64,000 nucleotides of DNA, taken from positions 868,117-932,116 of the forward strand of contig NZ_LN884299.1 in assembly GCF_001403875.1 (NCBI RefSeq). Reading direction: 5' to 3'. Below the pieces are notes generated by a model. It was not told the origin of the DNA. It saw only the letters and a program-made list of their open reading frames with translations, and searched no databases. The stretch comes from Paenibacillus ihumii (GTDB taxonomy: Bacteria > Bacillota > Bacilli > Paenibacillales > Paenibacillaceae). A program made the position numbers and the translations under genes. Of this stretch, positions 9,035 to 16,322 are shown in pieces (position 1 is the stretch's first letter; every line of letters starts with the position of its first letter).

Positions 9035-9769
9035 TTACTGGCTGTCACCCATTCCGGTGTAATGATTCTGCTGCTGTAGCGGCTGACCGCCGTACATCTC
9101 TATAGCAAGCCGTTTACCTTCCGCTGCCCAGAGCAGGCCCCGGGTCATCAGCTCAGTGACCTGCGGCAGCGCGACGATGTCTGCATGGTGACCGAGAGAG
9201 TTATAGTATACGCGTCCGACTCCCCAGCGCTTCGTCCAGACGACCGGCATATCGACGGCTTTGTTCAAGCGGTGAGGGCCGTCCGCAACGGGGAAACGGG
9301 TGGTCGCCAGCACCTCGACCGCAGGGTCCACATGCAGATAATATTGCTCGCTAACCACCTTGAAATCCTCCATTCCGGCGACAAGCGGGCTTGAGGACTG
9401 CTTGATTTCCACAGTGTACTCCACTCCGTCATTGCCCGGGTGGGCTACCCATTGGCCGCCGGTCATGAACTGCCAATCTACGTTATGGCGAAAGGAATCG
9501 CACATCCCGCCGTGGCAGCCGGCTAGTCCGGTACCGTTCTGTACGGCCGCCGATACGTTGTTGACGTAGGCCTGCGGGATTTCTCCCATCGTCCATACCG
9601 GCACGATCAGATCGAGCTCCATCAGCTTCTCCGCATCTGAATACGCTTCCAGCGTATCCGCGACCTCCACGTCGAATTGGTGGCCCTGTAAAATGTTTTT
9701 GAAAATGCCTGCGACCTGCTCCGGTTCATGTCCGTCCCAGCCGCCCCAGACGATTAATGCCTTCTTCAT
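9035..9769 (-). CDS. ThuA-domain (class I glutamine amidotransferase-like) protein
   Basis: A 244-residue protein with the ThuA fold. ALIVWGGWDGHEP at the start, TGLAGCHGGMCDSFR with a Cys-His pair mid-protein, GGQWVAHPG, and a C-terminal VGRVYYNSLGHHADI are typical. ThuA proteins are associated with trehalose and other sugar metabolism, and one family member was linked to trehalose-to-3-keto-trehalose chemistry, but the reaction is not settled. AAGGAG lies upstream of the ATG. It sits between two Gfo/Idh/MocA dehydrogenases, a recurring arrangement suggesting 3-keto-sugar conversion. Context inference only. Confidence 0.88.
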   Translation of the reverse strand: MKKALIVWGGWDGHEPEQVAGIFKNILQGHQFDVEVADTLEAYSDAEKLMELDLIVPVWTMGEIPQAYVNNVSAAVQNGTGLAGCHGGMCDSFRHNVDWQFMTGGQWVAHPGNDGVEYTVEIKQSSSPLVAGMEDFKVVSEQYYLHVDPAVEVLATTRFPVADGPHRLNKAVDMPVVWTKRWGVGRVYYNSLGHHADIVALPQVTELMTRGLLWAAEGKRLAIEMYGGQPLQQQNHYTGMGDSQ

Positions 9770-9784
9770 ATCTCTCTATCTCCT

Positions 9785-10945
9785 TTACATTTCCGAGATT
9801 TCGACCCAGCGCCGCTCGTCGATGGAGCGCTCTACGGCCTCTAGGACGGCCTGGCATTTCACACCGTCGTGGAAATTCGGCTGCGGCAGCCTATTTTCCC
9901 GAAGAGCGTTCGTCAGCTCCAGCATTTCATGGATGAAGGTATGCTCAAAGCCGATCGTGTGTCCTGGCGGCCACCAGGCTTCTGCATATTCGTGGGCCGG
10001 ATCCGTAGCCAGCACTCTCCGGAACCCTTGAACATCCTCTTCATCGGACGTGAAGTACACCTCCAGCTCGTTCATTCGCTCAAAGTCGAATCTCACGCTG
10101 CCGAGACTGCCGTTAATTTCAAAAGAGTTGGTTGATCTGTGCCCTGCCGCGAAACGGGTTGCTTCGAAGCTGCCCAGCGCGCCGTTTGCGAACCGTGCCA
10201 GGAAGAGCGTCGCATCGTCGACGGTCACCGGGCCCTTCGGGGAATCTTTGCTGCCCTTGGCGCTTAATCCCGTCATTTCCTCGGCGATTGGCCGTTCCTT
10301 GATGAAGGTCTCGCTCATTCCGATGACTTCGTTAATGTCTCCTACCAGGTAGTGGGCGAGATCGATCAAATGGGCGCCGAGATCGCCATGCGAGCCCGAG
10401 CCGGCAATTTCCTTCTGCAGCCGCCAAACGAGCGGGAAATCCGGATCTATGATCCAGTCCTGCAGGAACCAGGCTCTGAAATGATAGATTTTGCCCAGCC
10501 GGCCGCTCTCCACCAGCTTTTTGGCCAGCTTGACCGCTGGCGAGAAGCGGTAGTTGAAGCCGACCATATGGGCGACCTTCGCATCCTCTGCAGCCTGCAG
10601 CATTTCACGGGCATCGCTTAACGTCAGCGCGAGCGGCTTTTCGCAGAAAATATGCTTTCCTGCCTTGGCCGCGGCGAGCGCGATTTCTTTATGTGCATCA
10701 CTAGGAGCATTGATATCGATCAAGTCAATGTCGTCACGCGCGATCAGTTCCTTCCAGTCCGTCACGACATCTGACCAGCCCAATCGTGCGGCGGCCTCGG
10801 ATACGGCTTCCTTGTTTCTCCCGCATAGAGCGGTCATTTCTGGCCTCAAAGCCTCCGGAAAAAACATTGGCAGCGTCCGATAAGCGTTGCTGTGTGCCTT
10901 ACCCATAAATTTATAGCCAATCATTCCGACGCGCAGCTGCTTCAT
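9785..10945 (-). CDS. Gfo/Idh/MocA-family oxidoreductase
   Basis: A 386-residue dehydrogenase: N-terminal VGMIGYKFMGKAHSNAYR for NAD(P) binding, EKPLALTLSDAREM (about residue 97) with the conserved Lys, and GSGSHGDLGAHLIDLAHYLVG carrying the catalytic Asp-x-x-x-His arrangement. The protein is more canonical at the active site than the paralogue at 7856-8959. GGAGGG precedes the ATG; the stop is 15 bases before the ThuA start, so the two are almost certainly co-transcribed. Similar three-gene sets occur near carbohydrate loci; a 3-keto-glycoside pathway is a reasonable guess, not shown here. Confidence 0.92.
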   Translation of the reverse strand: MKQLRVGMIGYKFMGKAHSNAYRTLPMFFPEALRPEMTALCGRNKEAVSEAAARLGWSDVVTDWKELIARDDIDLIDINAPSDAHKEIALAAAKAGKHIFCEKPLALTLSDAREMLQAAEDAKVAHMVGFNYRFSPAVKLAKKLVESGRLGKIYHFRAWFLQDWIIDPDFPLVWRLQKEIAGSGSHGDLGAHLIDLAHYLVGDINEVIGMSETFIKERPIAEEMTGLSAKGSKDSPKGPVTVDDATLFLARFANGALGSFEATRFAAGHRSTNSFEINGSLGSVRFDFERMNELEVYFTSDEEDVQGFRRVLATDPAHEYAEAWWPPGHTIGFEHTFIHEMLELTNALRENRLPQPNFHDGVKCQAVLEAVERSIDERRWVEISEM

Positions 10946-11034
10946 GGTATCCCTCCATCGATAATAAATTTGGTTTCACTATCATTATAGAAAGTAGCAG
11001 GATGAATCTCTCGCCAGTTTATGCTTATTCATAG

Positions 11035-11066
11035 ACAAAAAATGCACTTTAGGCTTAAAGTGCATT
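11035..11066 (-). terminator. Terminator after the AraC gene (minus strand)
   Basis: AATGCACTTTA (11041-11051) pairs perfectly with TAAAGTGCATT (11056-11066). Reading the minus strand, a six-T run follows (A run 11035-11040). It separates the regulator from the oxidoreductase genes. Confidence 0.88.
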
Positions 11067-11136
11067 CCAGAAGTGGATTTTAAACTTTTAGATTGAACCG
11101 ATGACTAGTGCGTTGCCCGCCCAAGTACCGGTGCTG

Positions 11137-11961
11137 CTATGAAACACCGTGACGGGAGCTGGAGGGGACGCAGCCCTTAAGCTCCTTGTAAACCCGGTTG
11201 AACGTGCGGATGCTGTTGAAGCCGCATTCCAGTGCAATATCCATAATGCTGGCATCGCTGCTGATCAGCCTGCGCTCCGCCTTGAGCACTCTGATCGTAT
11301 TGAGATAGGTCTTGAAATTCATGCCCACGGCACGTTTGAATGTACGGCAAAAATAAGACGGCTCCATCTGGAAGCGGGTCGATATCATTTCTACCGATAA
11401 ATCATCCTGATAATTCTCTTCGATGAATGACAAAATTTGCTGTATTCTAGCCCGCTTCGATTCGAGCTTGCTTTGCGAGCTGCGGTTCAGGCTCTGGGTC
11501 GGCCAGCTTCTCTGCAGCGTTCCGCACAACTCGAGCAGTCCGGCTTTGATGAACATTTGGTATCCCGGCTTGGCGTTCTCTTTTTCCTCCATAATGTCGT
11601 AAAGCAACTGCCTGATATGCGTAAAGGCCGGGTGCCCACCCGGGATAAAGGGAGAAACGAAGCTGAAATCATGCGGCCAGTTCACGGACAGGCTGATCAT
11701 TTCCGGCTTGAATATGAGAATTATAACCTTCGAGAAATCCTTGCTCTCAAAATAATGAATGTCATTGCTGCAGCAAATGACCATATCGCCTTGAGTGAGC
11801 AGGCGTTTTTCCTCATTTACTCCGACAAGAATGCTCCCCGATTCGACATAGATAAACTCGACTTCCGAATGATAGTGCGCATAGAACGTCAGGTTGTTTC
11901 CCCAGTAGATGACCAAAGGCAGCTCATAGTCGAGCTTCCAATTCTGATAGAAAGATTTCAT
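11137..11961 (-). CDS. AraC-family regulator with cupin sensor domain
   Basis: A 274-residue regulator. The N-terminal cupin-like ligand domain includes FYAHYHSEVEFIYVESGSI, and the C-terminal double helix-turn-helix reads LSVEMISTRFQMEPSYFCR followed by IMDIALECGFNSIRTFNRVY. ATG 11961 is preferred over upstream codons because it begins MKSFYQNWKLDYELP and has GGGAGTGAGGG upstream. It lies upstream of, and in the same orientation as, the Gfo/Idh-ThuA genes, but a terminator intervenes. It is therefore a likely activator of that group acting in trans on its own promoter. The inducer is unknown. Confidence 0.88.
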   Translation of the reverse strand: MKSFYQNWKLDYELPLVIYWGNNLTFYAHYHSEVEFIYVESGSILVGVNEEKRLLTQGDMVICCSNDIHYFESKDFSKVIILIFKPEMISLSVNWPHDFSFVSPFIPGGHPAFTHIRQLLYDIMEEKENAKPGYQMFIKAGLLELCGTLQRSWPTQSLNRSSQSKLESKRARIQQILSFIEENYQDDLSVEMISTRFQMEPSYFCRTFKRAVGMNFKTYLNTIRVLKAERRLISSDASIMDIALECGFNSIRTFNRVYKELKGCVPSSSRHGVS

Positions 11962-12160
11962 GCCCTCACTCCCATGCTTTGAACATTTGCATACTCTCAT
12001 CATATCGGGAAGTACAAATCATGTCTAATTAGGGCTGCTATATAAAATTGGAGTATATTCATCTTGAAGTCGATAAAGTATAATAAATCTATTATAAGGA
12101 AAATATGGTTTATTCTATCTTATGGAGTTAATTATCCTAAGGAGAAGAGGGAGAGAGCAT

Positions 12161-12889
12161 ATGTCCATCCATAAATTGATATGCCTTGCGCATGCGGGCG
12201 GCAGTGCATCGTCTTACTTGCGATGGAGCAGGTTCCTTGACCCGGGTGTGGAGCTTATTCCGCTGGAGTATGCGGGGCGGGGGGCTAGATCGAGCGAGGC
12301 CTTATTTGAAAATATGGATGAGGCTGTGTCGGATCTTGTCAATATATTAAAGCCCTGGTTGGCGGACGGGGCTCCATATGCATTATTCGGACACAGCCTC
12401 GGGGCGTTGGTTGCTTACGAACTAGCATGTGTATTGCAAACGGAGCAGCTGCTTTTGCCAAATCTTTTAATTGTGTCAGGTAAAAATCCGCCCCATATGG
12501 CGATGCAAGCCCAGCGTCATCTGCTGCCGGAGCATGAGTTCCGGGAGGAGCTGGAATCTCTGGGCGGAACGCCTCGCGAGCTGTTGAAGGATCCGGCCTT
12601 CGTAGAATATTTCCTGCCGATTGCCCGAGCCGACTTCAAGCTTGTGGAGACATACCGCCTGCAGGCTGGAAGGCCTAAGCTGCATACGGATATTTGCACG
12701 CTGAACGGCAGCGATGATACATTCGTTGATTTAGGACGGATGGAGGAATGGGGAGACTACAGCGATGGAGAGGTCAGGCATCAGCAGTTCCCCGGGGGGC
12801 ACTTTTATTTGCATGAGCATTCCGAACAGGTGGTTTTGTTTCTGAACTGGCTGCTCGTTCAGCAGCAGGCGTGGCAGCCGCAGGCTTAA
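12161..12889 (+). CDS. Type II thioesterase (GrsT/SrfAD-like), orphan
   Basis: A 242-residue alpha/beta hydrolase with the type II thioesterase pattern: KLICLAHAGGSASSYLRW at the N-terminus (oxyanion region), nucleophile GHSLG with Ser about 79, and a C-terminal His in FPGGHFYLHEH. Such enzymes remove misloaded or short acyl groups from the carrier domains of peptide or polyketide synthetases. Start 12161 follows GGAGAAGAGGGAGAG; the frame opens earlier at 12122 without a suitable site. No synthetase is present in the window, so it either serves one elsewhere or has been separated from its cluster. A very strong terminator follows. Confidence 0.9.
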   Translation: MSIHKLICLAHAGGSASSYLRWSRFLDPGVELIPLEYAGRGARSSEALFENMDEAVSDLVNILKPWLADGAPYALFGHSLGALVAYELACVLQTEQLLLPNLLIVSGKNPPHMAMQAQRHLLPEHEFREELESLGGTPRELLKDPAFVEYFLPIARADFKLVETYRLQAGRPKLHTDICTLNGSDDTFVDLGRMEEWGDYSDGEVRHQQFPGGHFYLHEHSEQVVLFLNWLLVQQQAWQPQA

Positions 12890-12933
12890 GGTGCGCAGGC
12901 CTAAGGCACGCAGGCTTAAAGCGGATTCACGGG

Positions 12934-12990
12934 AGAAGGGTGCTGTCCCAGAAGTCTTCTATGATGACTTTTGGGACAGCACCCTTCTTT
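12934..12990 (+). terminator. Strong terminator after the thioesterase gene
   Basis: A 17-bp perfect arm AGAAGGGTGCTGTCCCA (12934-12950) pairs with TGGGACAGCACCCTTCT (12972-12988). An inner GAAGTC/GACTTT extends the stem, and a T run follows. Confidence 0.92.
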
Positions 12991-13005
12991 TAGAGAGCTC
13001 ATTCG

Positions 13006-13120
13006 TTTCTGTGGAGATAATTTCTGTAGAAACAATTCTGTGGAAACAATTCTGTGGAAACAATTCTGTAGAAACAATTCTGTAGAAACAATTCTGTAGA
13101 ACAATTCTGTGGAAACTATT
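13006..13120. repeat. Element A: outer tandem array 2 (15-bp unit)
   Basis: About seven imperfect copies of a 15-bp unit, AACAATTCTGTRGAA. The equivalent place in element B (20494-20537) carries degenerate units sharing TTCCACAGAA in the opposite orientation. Confidence 0.85.
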
Positions 13121-13182
13121 TTTGCGGAATCGATCTTTCCCTTGCCTGCATCCTATTCTTTAGCTCATTCTGTATACATTTC
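13121..13182. repeat. Element A: conserved box (core 2)
   Basis: The box runs TTTTTGCGGAATCGATCTTT, then CCCTTGCCTGCATCCTATTC, then TTTAGCTCATTCTGTATA. Its reverse complement matches 20440-20493 and 45664-45720 closely: all three share AAAGAAT(G/A)GG(A/T)TGCAGGCAAGGG and a CCGCA end. It lies at the far side of the inner array from the palindromic core in each copy. Confidence 0.85.
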
Positions 13183-13935
13183 GTGCATTATACTGTGCCG
13201 TAGACCAATATGCCATACACTGAGCTGTCACGTACACCAATATGCTATGCACTGAGCTGTGCTGTACACCAATATGTCATGCACTGAGCTGTCACGTACA
13301 CTAATATGCTATGCACTGGGCTGTGCTGTACACCAATGTCATGCACTGAGCTGTCACGTACACCAATATGCTATGCACTGAGCTGTCACGTACACTAATA
13401 TGCCATACACTGAGCTGTCACGTACACTAATATGCTATGCATTGAGCGTTACGTACACCAATATGCTATGCACTGAGCTGTCACGTACACTAATATGCTA
13501 TGCATTGAGCGTTACGTACACCAATATGCTATGCACTGAGCTGTCACGTACACTAATATGCTATGCACTGAGCTGTCACGTACACTAATATGCTATGCAT
13601 TGAGCGTCACGTACACCAATATGCTATGCACTGAGCTGTCACGTACACCAATATGCCATACACTGAGCTGTGCTGTACACCAATATGCCATACACTGAGC
13701 TGTCACGTACACTAATATGCTATGCACTGAGCTGTCACGTACACTAATATGCTATGCATTGAGCGTTACGTACACCAATATGCTATGCACTGAGCTGTCA
13801 CGTACACCAATATGCCATACACTGAGCTGTCACGTACACCAATATGCCATACACTGAGCTGTCACGTACACTAATATGCTATGCACTGGGCTGTGCTGTA
13901 CACCAATATGTCATGCACTGAGCTGTCACGTACAC
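13183..13935. repeat. Element A: inner tandem array (~32-bp unit, ~23 copies)
   Basis: A continuous array of a 30-32-bp unit with consensus GAGCTGTCACGTACACCAATATGCTATGCACT. Variants are CTA/CCA, TGCT/TGTC/TGCC and GAGCGTTACG. There are no spacers, so it is not a CRISPR array, and the period is mostly not a multiple of three, so it is unlikely to be coding. Higher-order order of variants is visible (blocks repeat), which suggests duplication of multi-unit segments. Confidence 0.95.
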
Positions 13936-14118
13936 TAAATGGAATTCATGTATCTAATTTATGCCTAAACGAATGTTTCAGGGGATTGGATGGAATTGTT
14001 GTACCTAAAATTAAGAATCCCGCTCATGATGGACAATTCCCTTCTTTTAATGACATGAAATCCATTTAAATCAATTTTTCTTTCTTTGCCGCTGAATTTA
14101 ACTACTATAGATCCACTT
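13936..14118. repeat. Element A: palindrome-bounded core and conserved tail (core 1)
   Basis: Arms TAAATGGAATTCATG (13936-13950) and CATGAAATCCATTTA (14054-14068) are inverted with one mismatch and bound a 133-bp segment. A ~50-bp tail (through AACTACTATAGATCCAC) is also conserved. The reverse complement of 20043-20227 aligns along the whole length at roughly 80-85% by eye; 45327-45507 aligns more weakly. A 44-codon frame ending GFNDMKSI-like (SFNDMKSI) at 14069 is shared with element B but lacks a start of its own. Confidence 0.88.
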
Positions 14119-14310
14119 AGAACGACAAATCTGCGATTCTTGCTCGACTTGAGAACGACAAATCTGCGATTCTTGCTCGACTTGAGAGCGACAAATCTGC
14201 GATTACACTCGACTTGAGAGCGATAAATCTGCGATTACACTCGACTTGAGAGCGATAAACCTGCGATACACTCGACTTGGACGAGGAATCCGCGATTCGT
14301 GCTCGGCGTA
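14119..14310. repeat. Element A: outer tandem array 1 (31-33-bp unit)
   Basis: About six units with consensus GAGAGCGACAAATCTGCGAT followed by TNTTGCTCGACTT; the period is 33 bp at first, then about 31. The shared sequence AAATC-GCGATTC-TGCTCG also occurs, reverse-complemented, in the 22-bp units beside element B (19866-20034). Confidence 0.88.
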
Positions 14311-14325
14311 AAGGGGAGGTGGAGA

Positions 14326-14421
14326 ATGTGTTTGGCCTGGTTTCATCTTTTGATAAATCAGCTCAAAAGCAAAGGGAAATGCTTCACTCAGATTCAGTTA
14401 TTTACGCCGCAGCTGCAATAG
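14326..14421 (+). CDS. Possible 31-residue small protein
   Basis: ATG 14326 follows a very good ribosome site (AAGGGGAGGTGG, ending 4-6 bases upstream) and opens a 31-codon frame starting MCLAWFHLLINQLKSKGK. It has two Cys and a basic centre. It lies between the repeat element and ccpN. I recognise no family. The strong site is the only support; it may be chance. Confidence 0.3.
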   Translation: MCLAWFHLLINQLKSKGKCFTQIQLFTPQLQ

Positions 14422-14583
14422 AACATATTAATTTGCACATTTGACGTTTCAATTTCATAATTAGTGCGTATTATATATTGAATAATAATTAAATATGACG
14501 TAATATATACACAATCAAACTTTTCTTACTGAAGGGAGGAATCAAATTTCGCCAATATGACATTCTAATGACCGGTACGGGAA

Positions 14584-14592
14584 TGTTATACT
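14584..14592 (+). promoter_or_regulatory. Extended -10 promoter of ccpN
   Basis: TGTTATACT is a perfect extended -10 (TG-n-TATACT). Transcription should start near 14599, giving a short leader to the GGAGGG ribosome site at 14614-14619. This supports translation starting just after it. Confidence 0.55.
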
Positions 14593-14626
14593 AAGAGCGA
14601 ACCTATCTGAAGCGGAGGGATTTATT

Positions 14627-15265
14627 ATTAAACTTACATCCCGTCAATTAGAAATTATTGACATTGTGAAGAAGCATGCTCCGATTACTGGAGATCTCAT
14701 AGCTGAAATGCTGAATTTGACTCGCCCGACGATCCGTTCAGATTTGTCCATTCTCGTGATGCTCGATTACATCGATGCTAAACCGAAGGTAGGATACTTT
14801 TTGGGCAAGCGAAGAACGCCTGAAGACGAGAGCAAGCTTCGGCTGCTCGACATGAAGGTCGGCGATCTGCACGGCGTGCCGGTAATTGTCCGGGAAACAA
14901 CGACGATCCAGGAAGCGGTCGTCTCTCTGTTCCTTGAAAATGTGGGCCATTTGATTGTAACAGATGAGCAGGGAAGGCTGGCGGGAATCGTGTCCCGCAA
15001 GGATCTGCTGAAGGTCACGCTGGGCAACGCGACGGCATCCTCGATGCCCGTAAGCTTCATCATGACGCGGCGGCCTAATATCATCACCGTCTCACCGGAG
15101 GATTCGGTGCTTGAGGCGGCCAGGAAAATTATCGCCCATCAAATTGACAGCCTGCCTGTCGTCGTACCGGCGGAGACTGGCGAAGAGGGAGACGTGAAGG
15201 TGGTCGGGCGAATTTCAAAGACAAATATTATAAAAATGCTGCTAGATACGATAGCTGAGGAATAG
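14627..15265 (+). CDS. ccpN: CcpN-type repressor of gluconeogenesis (HTH plus two CBS domains)
   Basis: A winged helix-turn-helix (TSRQLEIIDIVKKHAPITGD, then IAEMLNLTRPTIRSDLSIL) followed by two CBS domains (VGHLIVTDEQGRLAGIVSRKDLL and PEDSVLEAARKIIAHQIDSL). CcpN represses gapB and pckA under glycolytic conditions and senses nucleotides through CBS domains. Homology starts upstream of the first in-frame GTG (14666), at KLTSRQLE, directly after GGAGGG (14614-14619). Between the in-frame stop at 14558 and 14666 there is no ATG, GTG, TTG or CTG codon, so the start is most likely ATT at 14627 (212 residues, the usual size) or 14624. ppsR follows 13 bases downstream, the order known in Bacillus (ccpN-yqfL). 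Confidence 0.92.
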   Translation: MKLTSRQLEIIDIVKKHAPITGDLIAEMLNLTRPTIRSDLSILVMLDYIDAKPKVGYFLGKRRTPEDESKLRLLDMKVGDLHGVPVIVRETTTIQEAVVSLFLENVGHLIVTDEQGRLAGIVSRKDLLKVTLGNATASSMPVSFIMTRRPNIITVSPEDSVLEAARKIIAHQIDSLPVVVPAETGEEGDVKVVGRISKTNIIKMLLDTIAEE

Positions 15266-15278
15266 TGGGAGGAATGGG

Positions 15279-16076
15279 ATGAATCAGGCTCCAGCTCATT
15301 TTATAGCAATCTGTTCAGATTCCATCGGGGAGACCGCAGAAGCGGTCGTCCGGGCCACTCTAGAGCAATTCGAACTATCCAACACCGAGATTAAGAGGTT
15401 CATGAACGTTCGCAATGAAGAAGAGTTAAGTCGTTTGATGGAGGAAGTTTCTGAACGAGGAGGTTTCGTCGTATATACGTTAGTGCAGCCCGAGCTGCGG
15501 GAGGCGATGAGAGAGGAAGCCGTCCGCCTAAACGTTCGTGCCGTAGATATTATGGGGCCGATGATGCAGGCTTTTGTAGACACTTTTAATGATACGCCGA
15601 AGCGCACGCCCGGCCATAAGCTCGATGAGGAGTATTTTCAGCGGGTGGATGCCATCGAATTCGCCGTGAATAACGATGATGGCAAAGATGTAGGCGCAAT
15701 ATTGAAGGCGGACATCATTATTCTTGGAGTTTCGCGGATTTCCAAGACGCCCCTGTCGATGTTCCTGGCGCATAAGGGAAAAAAGGTCGTCAATTATCCC
15801 GTCGTCCCCGAGCTGACGCCGCCGAGCCAACTGCGCGAGGTCAGCAGCCATAAAATTATCGGATTAACGATAGACGCCCAGCATTTGGTCAAAATTCGTT
15901 CGGAGCGGCTGAAGGCGATGGGCCTGCCGGATGATGCCGAGTACGCTTCGCTCGAGCGCGTAGAATATGAGCTGAAATATGCCCAGTCGCTGTTTGCCTC
16001 GCTAGGCTGCCCGGTGATAGACGTCACCGACAAGGCGATCGAAGAGACCGCCGGACTGATCATGAGGCATTTATAA
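15279..16076 (+). CDS. ppsR: PEP synthase / pyruvate phosphate dikinase regulatory protein (YqfL)
   Basis: A 265-residue DUF299 bifunctional serine/threonine kinase and phosphorylase. It opens with FIAICSDSIGETAEAVVRA and carries the P-loop-like GVSRISKTPLS (150-160). The family inactivates PPDK or PEP synthase by ADP-dependent phosphorylation next to the catalytic His and reverses this with phosphate. The ribosome site is GGGAGG before ATG 15279. In Bacillus YqfL also modulates CcpN activity, consistent with the coupled gene order here. No PPDK gene lies in the window. Confidence 0.95.
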   Translation: MNQAPAHFIAICSDSIGETAEAVVRATLEQFELSNTEIKRFMNVRNEEELSRLMEEVSERGGFVVYTLVQPELREAMREEAVRLNVRAVDIMGPMMQAFVDTFNDTPKRTPGHKLDEEYFQRVDAIEFAVNNDDGKDVGAILKADIIILGVSRISKTPLSMFLAHKGKKVVNYPVVPELTPPSQLREVSSHKIIGLTIDAQHLVKIRSERLKAMGLPDDAEYASLERVEYELKYAQSLFASLGCPVIDVTDKAIEETAGLIMRHL

Positions 16077-16225
16077 TTTGCTACTTACAAATCATTGATA
16101 TAGACATAGAATTCAGATAAACAATACATCATACATCTGGTAAAACCCTTGATCCAAAGAGAAATATTCGAAGATAGAAGATATAAGAATGCTAAAAATA
16201 CAGAGACTTGGCACCCTTATATCGC

Positions 16226-16292
16226 AAGAAAAGCAACCGCTAATGAAGGCTTCAACCCTATTTTCGAACTGACATCTATAGTTGCTTTTCTT
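16226..16292 (+). terminator. 12-bp hairpin between ppsR and glpX
   Basis: AAGAAAAGCAAC (16226-16237) pairs perfectly with GTTGCTTTTCTT (16281-16292) across a 43-base loop. It lies 30 bases before the glpX start. It may be a ppsR terminator or a leader structure controlling glpX. The rest of 16077-16322 shows nothing else I can name. Confidence 0.5.
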
Positions 16293-16322
16293 AACTAACT
16301 TAAACTATTGGAGGGAGAAACA

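Noticed and set aside
13183..13935. CRISPR array
   Set aside because: The ~32-bp units follow each other directly with no unique spacers and there are no cas genes.
13400..14069. Short plus-strand ORFs within the tandem array (e.g. 13400-13588, 13881-14069)
   Set aside because: They arise from the array, lack ribosome sites, and the unit length shifts frame; only the core portion shared with B is of interest.
14666..14668. GTG as the ccpN start
   Set aside because: It would remove the first helix of the DNA-binding domain and has no ribosome site; homology begins 13 codons earlier.
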